NCBI GenBank assembly: GCA_018673175.1
Contig: JABHDF010000067.1
Span: forward strand, 1 to 64,000
From: Rhodobiaceae bacterium
GTDB lineage: Bacteria; Pseudomonadota; Alphaproteobacteria; RS24
DNA length: 64,000 nucleotides
Direction: 5' to 3'
In this document: positions 19,951-30,058 of the stretch, in pieces
Layout: each line of letters begins with the position of its first letter
Numbering within the stretch: the first letter of the stretch is position 1
Translations under genes and position numbers: made by a program
Notes under the pieces: generated by a model
Database searches by the model: none
What the model was told of the DNA's origin: nothing
What the model saw: the letters and a program-made list of their open reading frames with translations, nothing else

Positions 19951-20385
19951 CCGTCAGATTTAGCGTTTCTCTTTTCAGCCAAGCGGCGCTCGATAGAGCG
20001 AATCCAGCGGAAGGCGTCGCGAGCCGTGTCGTCATCGTCGCCAGCTTTTCGAAAGGCTTTGATGGCGGCGTCATATTTTTCGGTCCGAACCCGCGCAATG
20101 CCCAGCAATAACCAGGTGTCGGCGGGTTTTTCCAATTGGCCTTTTTCCAACGCTTTTTCTAAAGCGGCTTCGGCTTTGGCCCATTGTTCGTCTTGTAAAT
20201 GGCTCTGCGCCAATTGCTCGTAGAACTTGCCTTTATCCGATTTTTTCGCGGCCTTGGTTAGCGGCGCCATCGGAAGTCGCGGCTTGCGCGGTTTGGGTTA
20301 TCGTTCCCAGAGATTGCGCCTGGGCGGGCGAAGCCAAACCCAATAGGAGAAAGCTGGCTACCCAATATTTCGCTAAATTTGTCAT
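19947..20385 (-). pseudogene. Secreted TPR-repeat protein interrupted by a one-base frameshift
   Basis: The distal 107 codons (ending at 19947) encode a TPR-like helical protein: FYEQLAQSHLQDEQWAKAEA, then LLLGIARVRTEKYDAAIKAF. The only ATG in that frame (20270) has no ribosome-binding site. One frame over, an ATG at 20385 preceded by AAAGG encodes a convincing signal peptide, MTNLAKYWVASFLLLGLASP with cleavage after AQA. That frame runs about 50 codons into the TPR part before stopping at TAA 20233-20235. Removing one base from the six-A run (T6 at 20241-20246 on the plus strand) joins both frames into one 145-residue exported protein. It could be a sequencing error, a real pseudogene, or slippage on the A6 tract. 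Confidence 0.75.
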
Positions 20386-20729
20386 TGTCTTTGCCTTTTA
20401 GTCTAGCTCGTTAAAACCCTGGTATCATGAACCAGCGGTATCTCACCATGCGCCTTGCCATATCGCAAACGCAATTGACGACCGCAAGGCGTGTTTTGCC
20501 TAGTCAACATCGAGCGATATCTCGAAACAAGCGAACAGAGGGTGAGAAAACGGTTCATGGGTGATTATCATTCAACTCTTTTCTTTTACCCTGCTTTATT
20601 TGAGCCCGCCAAGCAAGATGCAATATCGCCGGCAAATCCAGCCTAAGCGTCAGCCAAAGCCTCTGACTTGTTTTCTAGGCAGCGCAGGTTAAGTTGCAAG
20701 GGACACGAGTTTGGCAAAAGGAGAGCCCC
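20386..20729. other. Intergenic region between the TPR gene and the oxidoreductase
   Basis: This holds the divergent promoters of the two neighbours. I see no clear hairpin terminator, RNA gene or repeat. One 29-codon open frame (20557-20646, ATG after GAGGGTGAGAAAACGGTTC) ends 84 bases before the next gene. Its encoded peptide resembles nothing I know, and I do not call it a gene. Confidence 0.4.
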
Positions 20730-21707
20730 ATGAAAGCGCTAGTTGTTTCCGATCTATTGGACGATTTTGCCGGATGCGCCGTGCAAGACATCGCACCTCC
20801 CAAGGCCGGCGCAGGCCAAGTGGTGGTGCGCCTACGCGCCGCCGCTTTAGGCTTTCCCGATTTATTAATGACCCATGGCGGCTATCAACATAAACCCGCT
20901 CTGCCCTTTACCCCGGGCATGGAAGGCGCGGGCGAAATTATAGAGCTTGGCGAGGGCGTGAGCGATTGGGCCCTTGGCGAGCGCGTGGTGGTGGGTGGCC
21001 TTGGCACCATGGCGCAAGCCATGGTGGTGGCGACATCTGTTTTACGAAAAATCCCCGACAATCTAGATTTTTACACCGCTGCCGCCACCGGCTCGGCCTA
21101 TTTGACGGCCTATGTGTCTTTGGCGCGGCGCGCTTATTTGCAAAGCGGCGAATGGCTTCTCGTGCATGGCGCGGCTGGCGGCGTGGGGCTGGCGGCTGTC
21201 GATTTGGCCAAACATATGGGCGCCAAAGTTATCGCCACCGCCTCCTCGGCCGAAAAGCTAGCCATCGTGCAAGATAAATATGCCCCCGATGCGGCCTTAA
21301 ATATCAACGATGGATTTCGCACCCAAGTAAAACAGATAACCGGGGGCGGCGCCGATGTGATTTACGATCCCGTGGGCGGCGATGTGTTCGATGAAAGCGT
21401 GCGCTGCATTGCTTGGGGCGGCCGCTTGCTGGTGGTCGGCTTTGCCTCGGGCCGCATCCCCGATATTTCCGTCAATATGCCTTTGATCAAAGGCTTCTCG
21501 GTGGTCGGCGTCAGGGCCGGTGAATTTGGCCGGCGCGACCCCCAGAAGGGCCGCGAAAACCAAGAAGCAATTTGGAAGCTGGCCAGCGAAGGCAAAATTA
21601 CCCCGCATGTGCATGCCACGCTAGCGCTCGAGCAATGGCGCGAGGCGTTCCGTCAGATGCAAGACCGCGAAGTGGTAGGGCGCATTATCATCGACCCATC
21701 TTTATAA
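20730..21707 (+). CDS. Zinc-independent NADPH:quinone oxidoreductase-type MDR
   Basis: This is a 325-residue medium-chain dehydrogenase/reductase of the quinone oxidoreductase group. The N-terminal GroES-like domain includes PFTPGMEGAGEIIELGEGV. The Rossmann domain has the nucleotide loop VHGAAGGVGLAAVDLAK near residue 145 and YDPVGGDVF. Cys/His zinc ligands are absent, which separates it from alcohol dehydrogenases. AAAGGAGAG five bases before the ATG at 20730 sets the start. It faces cysNC with 20 bases between stops. Confidence 0.9.
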   Translation: MKALVVSDLLDDFAGCAVQDIAPPKAGAGQVVVRLRAAALGFPDLLMTHGGYQHKPALPFTPGMEGAGEIIELGEGVSDWALGERVVVGGLGTMAQAMVVATSVLRKIPDNLDFYTAAATGSAYLTAYVSLARRAYLQSGEWLLVHGAAGGVGLAAVDLAKHMGAKVIATASSAEKLAIVQDKYAPDAALNINDGFRTQVKQITGGGADVIYDPVGGDVFDESVRCIAWGGRLLVVGFASGRIPDISVNMPLIKGFSVVGVRAGEFGRRDPQKGRENQEAIWKLASEGKITPHVHATLALEQWREAFRQMQDREVVGRIIIDPSL

Positions 21708-21727
21708 GCCCGTCGCTAAAATTTAGC

Positions 21728-23656
21728 CTAAAGCCCGAGCAATTGAGTGACGATATGTTGCGCCGCTTCTTGCGCGCTCATTTGGGTGGTGTTGACCCGA
21801 ATATCTGGATTCAGCGGCGGCTCGTAAGGACTGTCGATACCGGTGAAGTTTTTCAACTCGCCTGCGCGGGCCTTTTTATACAAGCCTTTGACATCTCGTT
21901 CTTCGACCACCTCTAGCGGCGTATCGACAAAAATCTCGATAAATTCGCCCTCGGGCAGCATCTCGCGCACCATATCGCGCTCGGCTCTAAACGGCGAAAT
22001 AAAGGCGCTGAGAACAATCAGCCCCGCATCGACCATGAGTTTGGAAACCTCGCCAATGCGGCGGATGTTTTCCACCCGGTCGGCATCGGTAAAGCCCAAG
22101 TCTTTGTTCAAACCGTGGCGCACATTGTCGCCATCCAATAAGAACGTATGGCGGTTCATCGTGTGCAGAAGTTTTTCCAACTCATTGGCGATCGTCGATT
22201 TGCCCGAGCCCGATAGACCGGTAAACCAAAGCAACAACGGCTTTTGGTTTTTCAATTGCGCGTGCGCATCGCGGTCGATATCGGTGGCCTGCCAATGAAT
22301 ATTATCGGCACGGCGCAAACTGAAATGCAAAAGCCCTGCCGCGACCGTGGCGTTGGACATTTTATCAATCAGGACAAAACTACCCAGCGCACGGTTTTCG
22401 GCATAGGGCGCGAAGCTGATTTTTTGCGTTGTGGCAATTTCCACCACGCCGATAGCATTGAGCTCCAACGTCTTGGTTGCCAAATGTTCCATGGTATTAA
22501 CGTTGACCTGGTATTTCGGCTTTTGCACGCTGGCCGCAACGGTTTGCGTGCCAATTTTCATCTCATACGAGCGCCCGGGCAATAGCGCCTCTTCGTCCAT
22601 CCAAATGAGGGTTGCCTCAAAGCGGTCGGCCACGGCCGGAGGATTGTCGGCGGTCGCGATAATATCACCGCGCGAGCAATCAATTTCTGTGTCCAACGTC
22701 AGCGTCACCGATTGGCCCGCCACCGCCTCGTCGAGCTTTTGCATCGAACCATCGCTGGCCATCGTGACGATGGATTTTACGCGCGCGTTTTTGCCGGAAG
22801 GCACCACCCGAACGCCATCGCCTGGCGCCACACGGCCCGTCGCGATGAGACCGCTAAAGCCTCGGAAATCTAAATTGGGTCGATTGACCCATTGCACTGG
22901 CATGGCAAAGCTTGCAGCCTGCGCGGCCTCTTGTTGCAGCTCAACGCTTTCCAAATGCGGCAGCAAAGCCGAGCCTTGATACCAAGCCATATTGTCCGAG
23001 TTTTGCGTGACATTATCGCCCGCCAGACCCGACAGTGGAATGGCGGTGAAATGTTTCATGCCCAAACCATCGGCAAACTCGCGATATTGGCCGACAATTT
23101 CGTCGAAACGGGCTTGGTCATAATCAACCAAATCCATTTTATTGACCGCCAGCACAATGTGTTGGATGCCCAGCAAATGCACCAAATAAGAATGGCGCCG
23201 CGTTTGCGTCAAAATACCTTGGCGCGCATCAATAAGAATGACCGCCAGGTCTGCCGTCGAGGCACCGGTCACCATATTGCGGGTGTATTGCTCATGGCCT
23301 GGCGTGTCGGCAACGATGAATTTTCGTTTTTCCGTGGCGAAAAACCGATAGGCCACATCAATGGTAATGCCCTGCTCGCGCTCGGCCGCCAGTCCATCGA
23401 CGAGCAGCGCGAAATCAATTTCTTGGCCTTGCGTGCCGAGCTTTTTACTGTCGGCTTCGAGGCTGGCCAATTGGTCTTCGAAAATCATTTTGCTGTCATA
23501 CAAAAGCCGACCGATAAGCGTAGACTTGCCATCGTCGACACTGCCGCAGGTGATAAAGCGCAGCATGGATTTATGCTGATGCAGCTCCAGATAAGCGTCG
23601 ATATCTTCGCCAATCAGCGCCTCGGTTTCGTAAATCGGGGGAGTAGGGTCAGACAT
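21728..23656 (-). CDS. cysN: Bifunctional sulfate adenylyltransferase large subunit / APS kinase
   Basis: This is a 642-residue CysN-CysC fusion. Residues 1 to about 460 are the CysN GTPase, with [16 protein letters not shown] (P-loop), [12 protein letters not shown] and NKMDLVDY, followed by elongation-factor-like beta barrels. From about residue 474 comes the APS kinase, with the second P-loop [20 protein letters not shown] and [13 protein letters not shown]. With CysD it makes APS from sulfate and ATP, then phosphorylates it to PAPS. Its ATG shares a base with the cysD TAA (TAATG). No PAPS reductase gene is adjacent, so PAPS could feed cysteine synthesis or sulfation. Confidence 0.95.
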   Translation of the reverse strand: MSDPTPPIYETEALIGEDIDAYLELHQHKSMLRFITCGSVDDGKSTLIGRLLYDSKMIFEDQLASLEADSKKLGTQGQEIDFALLVDGLAAEREQGITIDVAYRFFATEKRKFIVADTPGHEQYTRNMVTGASTADLAVILIDARQGILTQTRRHSYLVHLLGIQHIVLAVNKMDLVDYDQARFDEIVGQYREFADGLGMKHFTAIPLSGLAGDNVTQNSDNMAWYQGSALLPHLESVELQQEAAQAASFAMPVQWVNRPNLDFRGFSGLIATGRVAPGDGVRVVPSGKNARVKSIVTMASDGSMQKLDEAVAGQSVTLTLDTEIDCSRGDIIATADNPPAVADRFEATLIWMDEEALLPGRSYEMKIGTQTVAASVQKPKYQVNVNTMEHLATKTLELNAIGVVEIATTQKISFAPYAENRALGSFVLIDKMSNATVAAGLLHFSLRRADNIHWQATDIDRDAHAQLKNQKPLLLWFTGLSGSGKSTIANELEKLLHTMNRHTFLLDGDNVRHGLNKDLGFTDADRVENIRRIGEVSKLMVDAGLIVLSAFISPFRAERDMVREMLPEGEFIEIFVDTPLEVVEERDVKGLYKKARAGELKNFTGIDSPYEPPLNPDIRVNTTQMSAQEAAQHIVTQLLGL

Positions 23657-24570
23657 TAGAAATACCCTTCCTGTTTTTTCTTTTCCATCGAGGCAGACGC
23701 ATCATGGTCAATGGCGCGGCCTTGGCGCTCGGAGGTTGTGGTCAGCAGCATTTCTTGAATGACTTGCGATAGGTTCGTCGCTTCGCTTTCCACCGCGCCG
23801 GTTAGCGGATAGCAGCCGAGCGTGCGAAACCGAATGGAGCGCATCTCGGGCGTCTCGCCGTCGCGCAACACAAAGCGCTCGTCGTCGACCATCAGCAACA
23901 TGCCATCGCGCTCCACCGTGGGGCGCGGGGCGGCGAAATAAAGCGGCACAATTTCGATGTTTTCCAATTGAATATATTGCCAGATATCCAGCTCCGTCCA
24001 ATTCGACATGGGGAAAACCCGCAAGCTCTCGCCCTTGGCTTTTTTGGCGTTGTAAAGATTCCATAACTCAGGCCGCTGGTTCTTCGGGTCCCAGCGATGG
24101 TCGGCCGAGCGGAATGAGAATACGCGTTCTTTGGCGCGAGATTTTTCTTCATCGCGCCGCGCGCCTCCAAAGGCTGCATCGAAGCCATATTTATCGAGGG
24201 CTTGTTTTAGACCTTCGGTTTTCCACATATCTGTATGCAGGCCACCGTGATCGAAAGGGTTGATGCCTTGGGCTTCGGCTTCTGGGTTTTTATGCACCAG
24301 CAATTCCATGCCAGCGTCTTGCGCGGCTTTTTCGCGCAAGTCATACATGGCTTTAAATTTCCATGTGGTGTCGACATGTAACAGAGGAAACGGCGGCGGC
24401 GATGGAAAGAAAGCTTTTTTGGCGACATGCAACATGGCTGCACTGTCTTTGCCGACCGAATAAAGCATCACAGGCTTTTCGGCCTGCGCCGCAATCTCGC
24501 GCATAATGTGGATGCTTTCCGCTTCCAGTCTTTGCAAATGGGTTAACCGAGAGGGGGGTAACTCGCTCAT
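23656..24570 (-). CDS. cysD: Sulfate adenylyltransferase small subunit
   Basis: The 304-residue PP-loop ATPase starts [20 protein letters not shown]. The PP-motif [11 protein letters not shown] appears near residue 40, [16 protein letters not shown] near residue 130, and the C-terminus ends EKKKQEGYF as in CysD generally. A longer in-frame extension to 25008 exists but runs through the AT-rich leader and gives no family sequence, so ATG 24570 is chosen. It is the first gene of cysD-cysNC. Confidence 0.95.
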   Translation of the reverse strand: MSELPPSRLTHLQRLEAESIHIMREIAAQAEKPVMLYSVGKDSAAMLHVAKKAFFPSPPPFPLLHVDTTWKFKAMYDLREKAAQDAGMELLVHKNPEAEAQGINPFDHGGLHTDMWKTEGLKQALDKYGFDAAFGGARRDEEKSRAKERVFSFRSADHRWDPKNQRPELWNLYNAKKAKGESLRVFPMSNWTELDIWQYIQLENIEIVPLYFAAPRPTVERDGMLLMVDDERFVLRDGETPEMRSIRFRTLGCYPLTGAVESEATNLSQVIQEMLLTTTSERQGRAIDHDASASMEKKKQEGYF

Positions 24571-24676
24571 GCCTTTACCTTTATTGGTTGCTATTGTCTG
24601 TTTTGGACGCGTAACTTCAGCCTGCTTATAGGCATCGAAAATGCGGTCTATGGAGAGATTGGTAGCCCAAAAAGTT

Positions 24677-24750
24677 GATAAGTTCAATTGCTTATCGGTT
24701 ATTTTACAATATTTTTTTATAAATATATTTATTCTACATTTTATATTGTA
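24677..24750. promoter_or_regulatory. AT-rich cysD leader with two inverted repeats
   Basis: GATAAG-8 nt-CTTATC (24677-24696) and TACAATAT at 24705-24712 paired with ATATTGTA at 24743-24750 lie about 105-180 bases upstream of cysD. The intervening DNA is almost pure A/T, in contrast with the neighbourhood. Such dyads are the form of operator used by LysR or GntR regulators; a sulfur-responsive regulator such as CysB would be logical, but this is inference. Confidence 0.5.
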
Positions 24751-24846
24751 GTATATTCCATATGCGGTTTGGCGCGCAAACTTGCGCCGCGAGAGCGGCC
24801 TGCGGTTTTTCCCGTCTTTGGCGTCAGATATGGCTGGTGATTTGAC

Positions 24847-24874
24847 TTGACTTAAGGGTTTTCCCTTGTATATT
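24847..24874 (+). promoter_or_regulatory. Sigma-70-type promoter for rplU-rpmA
   Basis: TTGACT at 24847-24852 and TATATT at 24869-24874 are separated by 16 bases. A second TTGACT overlaps one base upstream (24842-24847). The predicted transcript starts about 80 bases before the rplU ATG. Confidence 0.7.
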
Positions 24875-24887
24875 CGCCGCTCAGCAG

Positions 24888-24940
24888 CCAGAAAGCCCGC
24901 TTTCTGGTAGACGCTTATGGATAATAGTCCTCTCGGGGAC
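24888..24940 (+). promoter_or_regulatory. Structured 5' leader of rplU
   Basis: A perfect 8-bp hairpin, CCAGAAAG-CCCG-CTTTCTGG (24888-24907), is followed by a smaller GTCC/GGAC stem (24927-24940), all between promoter and ATG. Leaders of ribosomal protein operons often bind the encoded protein for feedback control. That this one does so is an inference from position. Confidence 0.45.
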
Positions 24941-24962
24941 CTAAACTTTACGGATTTGAACC

Positions 24963-25340
24963 ATGTATGCAGTAATTCGCACCGGCGGCAAACAATACCG
25001 CGTCGCAAAAGACGATGTCATCGCCATTGAGCGTGTTGACGGCCAAGCCGGCGATAAAATTAAATTCGACGAAGTTTTGATGCTCGGCGAAGATGGCAAA
25101 GCCCCAAGCATTGGCGAGCCAATTGTCAAGGGCGCCACCGTGACAGCCGAAGTGCTGGAACAAGGCCGTGCCGATAAAATTACCGTGATTAAATTCCGTC
25201 GTCGGAAAAACTATCACCGCACCAAAGGGCACCGTCAGCACGAGACGGTTCTGAAAATTACAAATATCTCTGCCAAGGCCGCCGCCAAAAAGGCCGCGCC
25301 GAAAGCAGAAACAGCCCCTTCAGACGAAGCGGCAAGCTAG
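24963..25340 (+). CDS. rplU: 50S ribosomal protein L21
   Basis: The 125-residue protein begins [18 protein letters not shown], the canonical L21 N-terminus, and contains [16 protein letters not shown], the RNA-binding loop. The C-terminus carries an additional Ala/Lys-rich tail ([11 protein letters not shown]), common in alphaproteobacterial L21. It is first in the rplU-rpmA operon, with rpmA 12 bases downstream. Confidence 0.98.
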   Translation: MYAVIRTGGKQYRVAKDDVIAIERVDGQAGDKIKFDEVLMLGEDGKAPSIGEPIVKGATVTAEVLEQGRADKITVIKFRRRKNYHRTKGHRQHETVLKITNISAKAAAKKAAPKAETAPSDEAAS

Positions 25341-25352
25341 GAGCAGTATCAA

Positions 25353-25622
25353 ATGTCAACAAAGAAAGCTGGTGGCTCATCCCGTAACGGTCGCGATTCC
25401 GCGGGCCGTCGTCTTGGCGTCAAAAAATATGGCGGCGAGCACGTGATTCCTGGAAATATTATTATTCGTCAACGTGGCACCAAATGGCACCCGGGCGAAA
25501 ATGTAGGCATTGGTAAAGATCACACTATTTTTGCTGTGATCGAAGGCAATGTAACCTACAGCCAAGCCCGCGGTAATCGTACGGTAGTTTCCGTAAGCCC
25601 GCTGGCAGAAGCCGCAGAATAA
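25353..25622 (+). CDS. rpmA: 50S ribosomal protein L27
   Basis: The 89-residue protein begins [20 protein letters not shown] and continues [20 protein letters not shown], diagnostic for L27. The N-terminal tail reaches the peptidyl-transferase centre in the ribosome. A terminator follows about 65 bases after the stop, isolating the pair from obg. Confidence 0.98.
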   Translation: MSTKKAGGSSRNGRDSAGRRLGVKKYGGEHVIPGNIIIRQRGTKWHPGENVGIGKDHTIFAVIEGNVTYSQARGNRTVVSVSPLAEAAE

Positions 25623-25688
25623 ATAAAGGGTTGCTAGCGCTGCCCTCCCTCATTGGGGTCGGGTTGCCAGCTACGCTTCAAGAAATTA

Positions 25689-25722
25689 GGGAGATGGCCT
25701 TTATCTAGGCCTCTCCTTTTTT
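25689..25722 (+). terminator. Rho-independent terminator after rpmA
   Basis: GGAGATGGCC pairs with GGCCTCTCC (one bulged T) around the loop TTTATCTA, directly followed by six T, then CG and four more T. It ends rplU-rpmA transcription. Confidence 0.9.
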
Positions 25723-25828
25723 CGTTTTAGGCCCCAAGCTTTACTGCTTCTCGTTTTTGGAGGAGCGCGTTAGGGTAACCCCAAGATTAAAATGAAGACG
25801 AAAGTCAACGCGTAAGGAATTGCAACCG

Positions 25829-26890
25829 ATGAAATTTCTCGACCAAGCCAAAGTCTATATCCGCTCCGGCGATGGCGGGGCCGGCTGTATTTCGTTTCGC
25901 CGCGAAGCCTATGTTGAATTTGGCGGCCCCGACGGCGGCGATGGCGGTCGCGGTGGCGATATCCGCGTCGAATGCGTCGACGGGCTGAACACGCTTATCG
26001 ATTATCGCTACCAACAGCATTTCAAAGCTGGCACCGGCACCCATGGCATGGGCCAAAACCGCACCGGCGGCGACGGCGAGGACAAAGTCTTGCGCGTGCC
26101 TGTGGGGACGCAAATTTTTGGCGAAGACAATGAGACCCTGCTCGCAGATTTAACCGAAGTCGGCCAAGTCATCACCCTGGCCACCGGCGGCAACGGCGGC
26201 TTTGGCAACACGCATTTTAAAGGCCCGGTCAATCAATCGCCGCGCCGCGCTAACCCGGGTCTAGAAGGCCGCGAGGCTTGGATTTGGCTACGCCTCAAGC
26301 TCATCGCCGATGTCGGCCTTTTGGGTCTGCCCAATGCAGGCAAATCGACTTTATTGTCTAGCATCTCGCGCGCGCGGCCCAAGATTGCCGATTACCCTTT
26401 CACCACGTTACACCCTAATTTGGGCGTCGTGGGCGCGCCCGAACGCAAGGGCGGGCGTGAATTTGTTATGGCAGATATTCCAGGCCTCATCGCTGGCGCC
26501 TCGGAAGGGGCAGGGCTTGGGCATCGGTTTTTAGGCCATGTCGAGCGCTGCACGGCGCTTTTGCACCTCATTGATGCCACCCAAGACAATATCGCCGAGA
26601 GTTATCTGACCATCCGCGGTGAGTTAGCCGCCTATGATGATGGCCTTGCGGCCAAGCAAGAAGTGGTGGCGCTAACCAAATGCGATGCGCTTATTCCAGA
26701 GATAATCGAGGAGCAAAGAGCCGCTTTGGCACAAGTTTGCGAGGCGCCGGTTCTGGCTATTTCCTCGGTCTCGAAAGAAGGCCTACAAGATCTTTACGAT
26801 CGCCTGCTAGGTCTGATTGATGCCGCCAAACTGCCCGCTTTAGAAGCAGCCCAAGAGGCAGCTTGGCACCCTTTGCGCGAAGCAGAATGA
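25829..26890 (+). CDS. obg: GTPase Obg/CgtA
   Basis: The 353-residue ribosome-assembly GTPase begins [20 protein letters not shown]. The Gly-rich Obg fold occupies about residues 1-158 ([14 protein letters not shown]). The G domain follows, with P-loop GLPNAGKST and switch/G3 [16 protein letters not shown]; the G4 element is TKCD. The C-terminal extension is short, lacking the acidic tail of some homologues. I use ATG 25829, preceded by AAGGA, rather than the TTG nine bases earlier. It heads obg-proB-proA-nadD, a common alphaproteobacterial order. Confidence 0.96.
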   Translation: MKFLDQAKVYIRSGDGGAGCISFRREAYVEFGGPDGGDGGRGGDIRVECVDGLNTLIDYRYQQHFKAGTGTHGMGQNRTGGDGEDKVLRVPVGTQIFGEDNETLLADLTEVGQVITLATGGNGGFGNTHFKGPVNQSPRRANPGLEGREAWIWLRLKLIADVGLLGLPNAGKSTLLSSISRARPKIADYPFTTLHPNLGVVGAPERKGGREFVMADIPGLIAGASEGAGLGHRFLGHVERCTALLHLIDATQDNIAESYLTIRGELAAYDDGLAAKQEVVALTKCDALIPEIIEEQRAALAQVCEAPVLAISSVSKEGLQDLYDRLLGLIDAAKLPALEAAQEAAWHPLREAE

Positions 26891-26910
26891 GGAAATGAAG
26901 GGAAACAGCG

Positions 26911-28071
26911 ATGCGTGTAGAAATACAAACCGCAACAACTTTGGTTCTCAAAATCGGCTCTTCGCTGCTGCTAAGCCAGACCGAGGATGATACCTACGGC
27001 TTGAACGTCAAATGGCTGGCCGCTATGGCCGGCGATATTGCGGACGCACGCACCAAAGGGCAAAAAGTCATCGTCGTAACCTCTGGTGCTTTGGCGCTGG
27101 GCTGCGCCAAACTAGGCATCCAACGCCAAGATTTAAATGTCGCGCAAAGCCAAGCGGCCTCGGCAACAGGTCAAATTGAATTGGTGCGCGGCTGGCAGGA
27201 AGCGCTTGGCGCCCATGGGTTGACCGCCGCACAAGTTTTATTAACCGCCGAAGACACCGAACAGCGCCGACGCTATTTAAACGCGCGCCAAACCCTCAAC
27301 GCGCTTTTGGATGTAGGGGCCATTCCGATCATCAATGAGAATGATACTTTGGCCACGCAAGAGCTGCGCTATGGCGACAATGATCGTTTGGCTGCGCGCG
27401 TGGCGGCTATGGTCTCGGCCGATTGCCTTGTGCTGTTCAGCGACATCGATGGGCTTTACACCGCCAATCCGCAAGACACGGATACGGCAGAGTTTTTAGA
27501 CGTAGTAGAAGACGTTACCGCCGAAATTAGAGCCATGGCCGGCCCCAGTGGATCGCAACATGGCTCGGGTGGCATGGTAACCAAATTACAAGCGGGCGAG
27601 ATTGCCCAAAGCGCAGGGTGCCATATGGTGTTGGCCAGCGGCCGCGCGTTTTCTCCGCTTACTGCCTTGGCACAGGGCGCGCGCTCGACGCTGTTTCGCG
27701 CCCATGCCAACCCATTAACGGCGCGTAAAAACTGGATTGCCAGCACTTTGCAACCTGCCGGCGCCGCCCATTTGGATGCTGGCGCCGTGCGCGCGCTGGC
27801 GGCTGGAAACTCGCTGCTGCCGGTCGGCATCCAAAGCCTTGATGGTAATTTCAAGCGCGGTGATTGTTTGTCGATTATCGCCCCCGATGGCCAAGAGATT
27901 GCGCGTGGCCTGAGCGCCTATGCGAGCCTCGAAGCCGGTTTGATTATCGGCAAAGACAGCAAAGCGATTGCTGCTTTACCAGACGTCAAACAATATAATC
28001 TCGAGCGAACCGAGATGGTGCATCGCGATGATATGGTCTTGATGACGAGCCCCAATGGAGAGCTAAAATGA
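26911..28071 (+). CDS. proB: Glutamate 5-kinase
   Basis: This 386-residue protein catalyses the first step of proline synthesis. The amino-acid kinase domain shows [28 protein letters not shown] and [13 protein letters not shown]-terminal PUA domain (about residues 285-370) follows, with [17 protein letters not shown], as in E. coli ProB. Its TGA overlaps the proA ATG by four bases, coupling translation with the next enzyme, with which ProB forms a complex. Confidence 0.96.
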   Translation: MRVEIQTATTLVLKIGSSLLLSQTEDDTYGLNVKWLAAMAGDIADARTKGQKVIVVTSGALALGCAKLGIQRQDLNVAQSQAASATGQIELVRGWQEALGAHGLTAAQVLLTAEDTEQRRRYLNARQTLNALLDVGAIPIINENDTLATQELRYGDNDRLAARVAAMVSADCLVLFSDIDGLYTANPQDTDTAEFLDVVEDVTAEIRAMAGPSGSQHGSGGMVTKLQAGEIAQSAGCHMVLASGRAFSPLTALAQGARSTLFRAHANPLTARKNWIASTLQPAGAAHLDAGAVRALAAGNSLLPVGIQSLDGNFKRGDCLSIIAPDGQEIARGLSAYASLEAGLIIGKDSKAIAALPDVKQYNLERTEMVHRDDMVLMTSPNGELK

Positions 28072-29342
28072 GCGATATAAAATCCCTAGAGAGCCAAATG
28101 TTGCGCCTCGGCAGCCAAGCTAAAATCGCGGCTCGCCAATTAGCGGTGGCCTCTAGCGCGCAAAAAAATAAGGCCCTGCAAAACGCCGCCGATGAGTTGC
28201 GCGCCGATGCCGCCAATATTATTGCGGCCAATGAAAAAGACTTGAGCCTGGCGCAAGGGGAAAACGTGGGCGCGGCCCGCCTCGACCGCATTATGTTGGA
28301 TGAAGCGCGCCTCGAAGGCGTTGCCCAAGCGCTGGAAGCGATTATGAAACTCGACGATCCAGTGGGCGATGTGATGGCCAATTGGCAGGTCGAAAGCGGG
28401 CTCGATATTTCTCGGGTGCGCGTGCCTTTGGGCGTCATTGGGGTGATTTATGAAAGTCGTCCCAATGTGACCGCCGATGCGGCAGCGCTTTGTTTGAAGT
28501 CGGGCAATGCCGTTATTTTGCGCGGCTCGTCTGAGATTCAAAATTCGGCTCGCCTAATACATGCGTGTTTTTCGCGCGCGCTAAAAGCGGCTGAGCTGAA
28601 CGAACATTGCGTACAAATTGTCGACACGCCTGACCGTGCGGCCGTGGGCATGATGCTGGCGGGTCTCGACGACACAGTGGACGTGATTGTGCCACGCGGT
28701 GGCAAAGGGCTGGTGGGGCGCGTGCAAGAAGAAGCCCGCGTGCCGGTGTTTGCCCACCTCGACGGCGTTTGCCATGTTTATGTAGACGCAGCCAGTGAAT
28801 TAACGATGGCGCAAGAGATTGTGGTGAACGCGAAAATGCGGCGCACCGGAATTTGCGGCGCGGCCGAGACGCTCTTGGTCGATGCCAAATGTGCGGACAC
28901 ACATTTAAAGCCGCTGATTGGCGCGCTTCTCGAGGCCGGTTGTGCGGTGCGCGGCGACGCCCAAACGCAAAATCTAGACGCGCGCGTCACGCCAGCCGTC
29001 GAGCAAGACTGGTATGAAGAATATTTGGACGCGATTATTGCCGTCAAAGTGGTCGATGGCGTCGACGAGGCGATTGCCCATATCGCGCAATATGGTTCGG
29101 GCCATACGGAAGCCATTGTCAGCGATGACGCGGATACAGCGGCCGAATTTTTAAACCGCGTCGATAGCGCCATTGTCATGCACAATGCCTCGACCCAATT
29201 TGCCGATGGCGGCGAATTTGGCATGGGCGCAGAAATTGGCATTGCGACGGGCCGCTTTCACGCGCGCGGGCCTGTGGGGCTGGAACAATTGACCAGCTTT
29301 AAATATGCCGTGCGCGGACAAGGCCAAACGCGGCCTAAATAA
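28068..29342 (+). CDS. proA: Gamma-glutamyl phosphate reductase
   Basis: The 424-residue NADPH-dependent aldehyde-dehydrogenase-fold enzyme makes glutamate-5-semialdehyde. The catalytic Cys is in [16 protein letters not shown] near residue 265. [18 protein letters not shown] and [16 protein letters not shown] are family signatures. It begins inside the last codons of proB and ends 21 bases before nadD. Confidence 0.96.
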   Translation: MSDIKSLESQMLRLGSQAKIAARQLAVASSAQKNKALQNAADELRADAANIIAANEKDLSLAQGENVGAARLDRIMLDEARLEGVAQALEAIMKLDDPVGDVMANWQVESGLDISRVRVPLGVIGVIYESRPNVTADAAALCLKSGNAVILRGSSEIQNSARLIHACFSRALKAAELNEHCVQIVDTPDRAAVGMMLAGLDDTVDVIVPRGGKGLVGRVQEEARVPVFAHLDGVCHVYVDAASELTMAQEIVVNAKMRRTGICGAAETLLVDAKCADTHLKPLIGALLEAGCAVRGDAQTQNLDARVTPAVEQDWYEEYLDAIIAVKVVDGVDEAIAHIAQYGSGHTEAIVSDDADTAAEFLNRVDSAIVMHNASTQFADGGEFGMGAEIGIATGRFHARGPVGLEQLTSFKYAVRGQGQTRPK

Positions 29343-29363
29343 GCGCAAAGAAAGGATGTGAGG

Positions 29364-29960
29364 GTGCCGCCATTTTTAAGCTCCGGTCAGACCATCGCCC
29401 TTTTTGGCGGCAGTTTTGACCCCCCCCATGCGGGCCATCGCTTGGTTGCCGAAGGCGCGCTGTCGAGCCTTGGGGTGGATTATATCTGGTGGATGGTAAG
29501 CCCGCAAAATCCGTTGAAACCCAATACCGCCAGCGAGCTGGAAACCCGCCTCACTGCCACACGTGCGCTAGCCGAGCATGGCCAATTTCACGTCGATGCG
29601 GTGGAAGCCGAGCTTGGCACGCAATATGCCATCGATACGGTGCGCGCTTTGAAAACCCGATACCCCGACGTGCGCTTTATCTGGCTGCTGGGCGCCGATA
29701 ATTTGAGCCAAATGCACCAATGGAAAGACTGGCAAGACCTGATGCGCGAGATACCCGTGGCGGTCTATCCGCGCGGCACGGATTTGCCCGCAGCGCTGGA
29801 AGCCCCCGCTGCTTTGGCGTTTTTGGATGCGCAAGTGCCCAGTGCCCAGGCCAGCCAATTGAAAGATACGCCCGCGCCTGCCTGGGTTTTATTGCAAGGG
29901 GCGCTCTCGCCGCTGTCCTCCACCGCGCTGCGCCGCCAGCCAACCCCTAAAGACAATTGA
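29364..29960 (+). CDS. nadD: Nicotinate-nucleotide adenylyltransferase
   Basis: The 198-residue NAD-synthesis enzyme has the nucleotidyltransferase motif ALFGGSFDPPHAGH near its start and SSTALRRQ at its end (ISSTxIR motif). FIWLLGADNL is the central signature. It has no ATG: two GTG codons are possible (29358 and 29364). I chose 29364 because AAAGGA at 29351-29356 is then seven bases away. The proA-nadD-rsfS-rlmH order is standard. Confidence 0.93.
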   Translation: MPPFLSSGQTIALFGGSFDPPHAGHRLVAEGALSSLGVDYIWWMVSPQNPLKPNTASELETRLTATRALAEHGQFHVDAVEAELGTQYAIDTVRALKTRYPDVRFIWLLGADNLSQMHQWKDWQDLMREIPVAVYPRGTDLPAALEAPAALAFLDAQVPSAQASQLKDTPAPAWVLLQGALSPLSSTALRRQPTPKDN

Positions 29961-29969
29961 ATTTTCACC

Positions 29970-30043
29970 CTAACTATGGTTAGACTGCGCGAACACTGAA
30001 TGATCAGTATTTTTGCGTATAGCAAAGCGAGGAAACCGCTCTG
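29970..30043 (+). promoter_or_regulatory. nadD-rsfS gap: inverted repeat and candidate rsfS translation start
   Basis: CTAAC-TATG-GTTAG (29970-29983) is a short perfect dyad, and ACTGA-ATGA-TCAGT followed by ATTTTT is a weak terminator-like hairpin around 29994-30012. GAGGAA (30029-30034) is the only good ribosome-binding site and is spaced for CTG at 30041, not for the ATG at 30059. Confidence 0.45.
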
Positions 30044-30058
30044 AGCGACACGAAGCCA

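Noticed and set aside
20557..20646. 29-codon open frame upstream of the quinone oxidoreductase
   Set aside because: Too short and featureless to support; possible leader peptide but nothing conserved is recognisable.
21572..21916. Plus-strand frame bridging the 3' ends of the oxidoreductase and cysNC
   Set aside because: Out of frame with one gene and antisense to the other, with no domain.
23656..25008. 450-residue version of CysD starting at 25008
   Set aside because: The extra 146 residues cover the AT-rich leader and the opposite-strand rplU promoter; CysD is about 300 residues in all relatives known to me.
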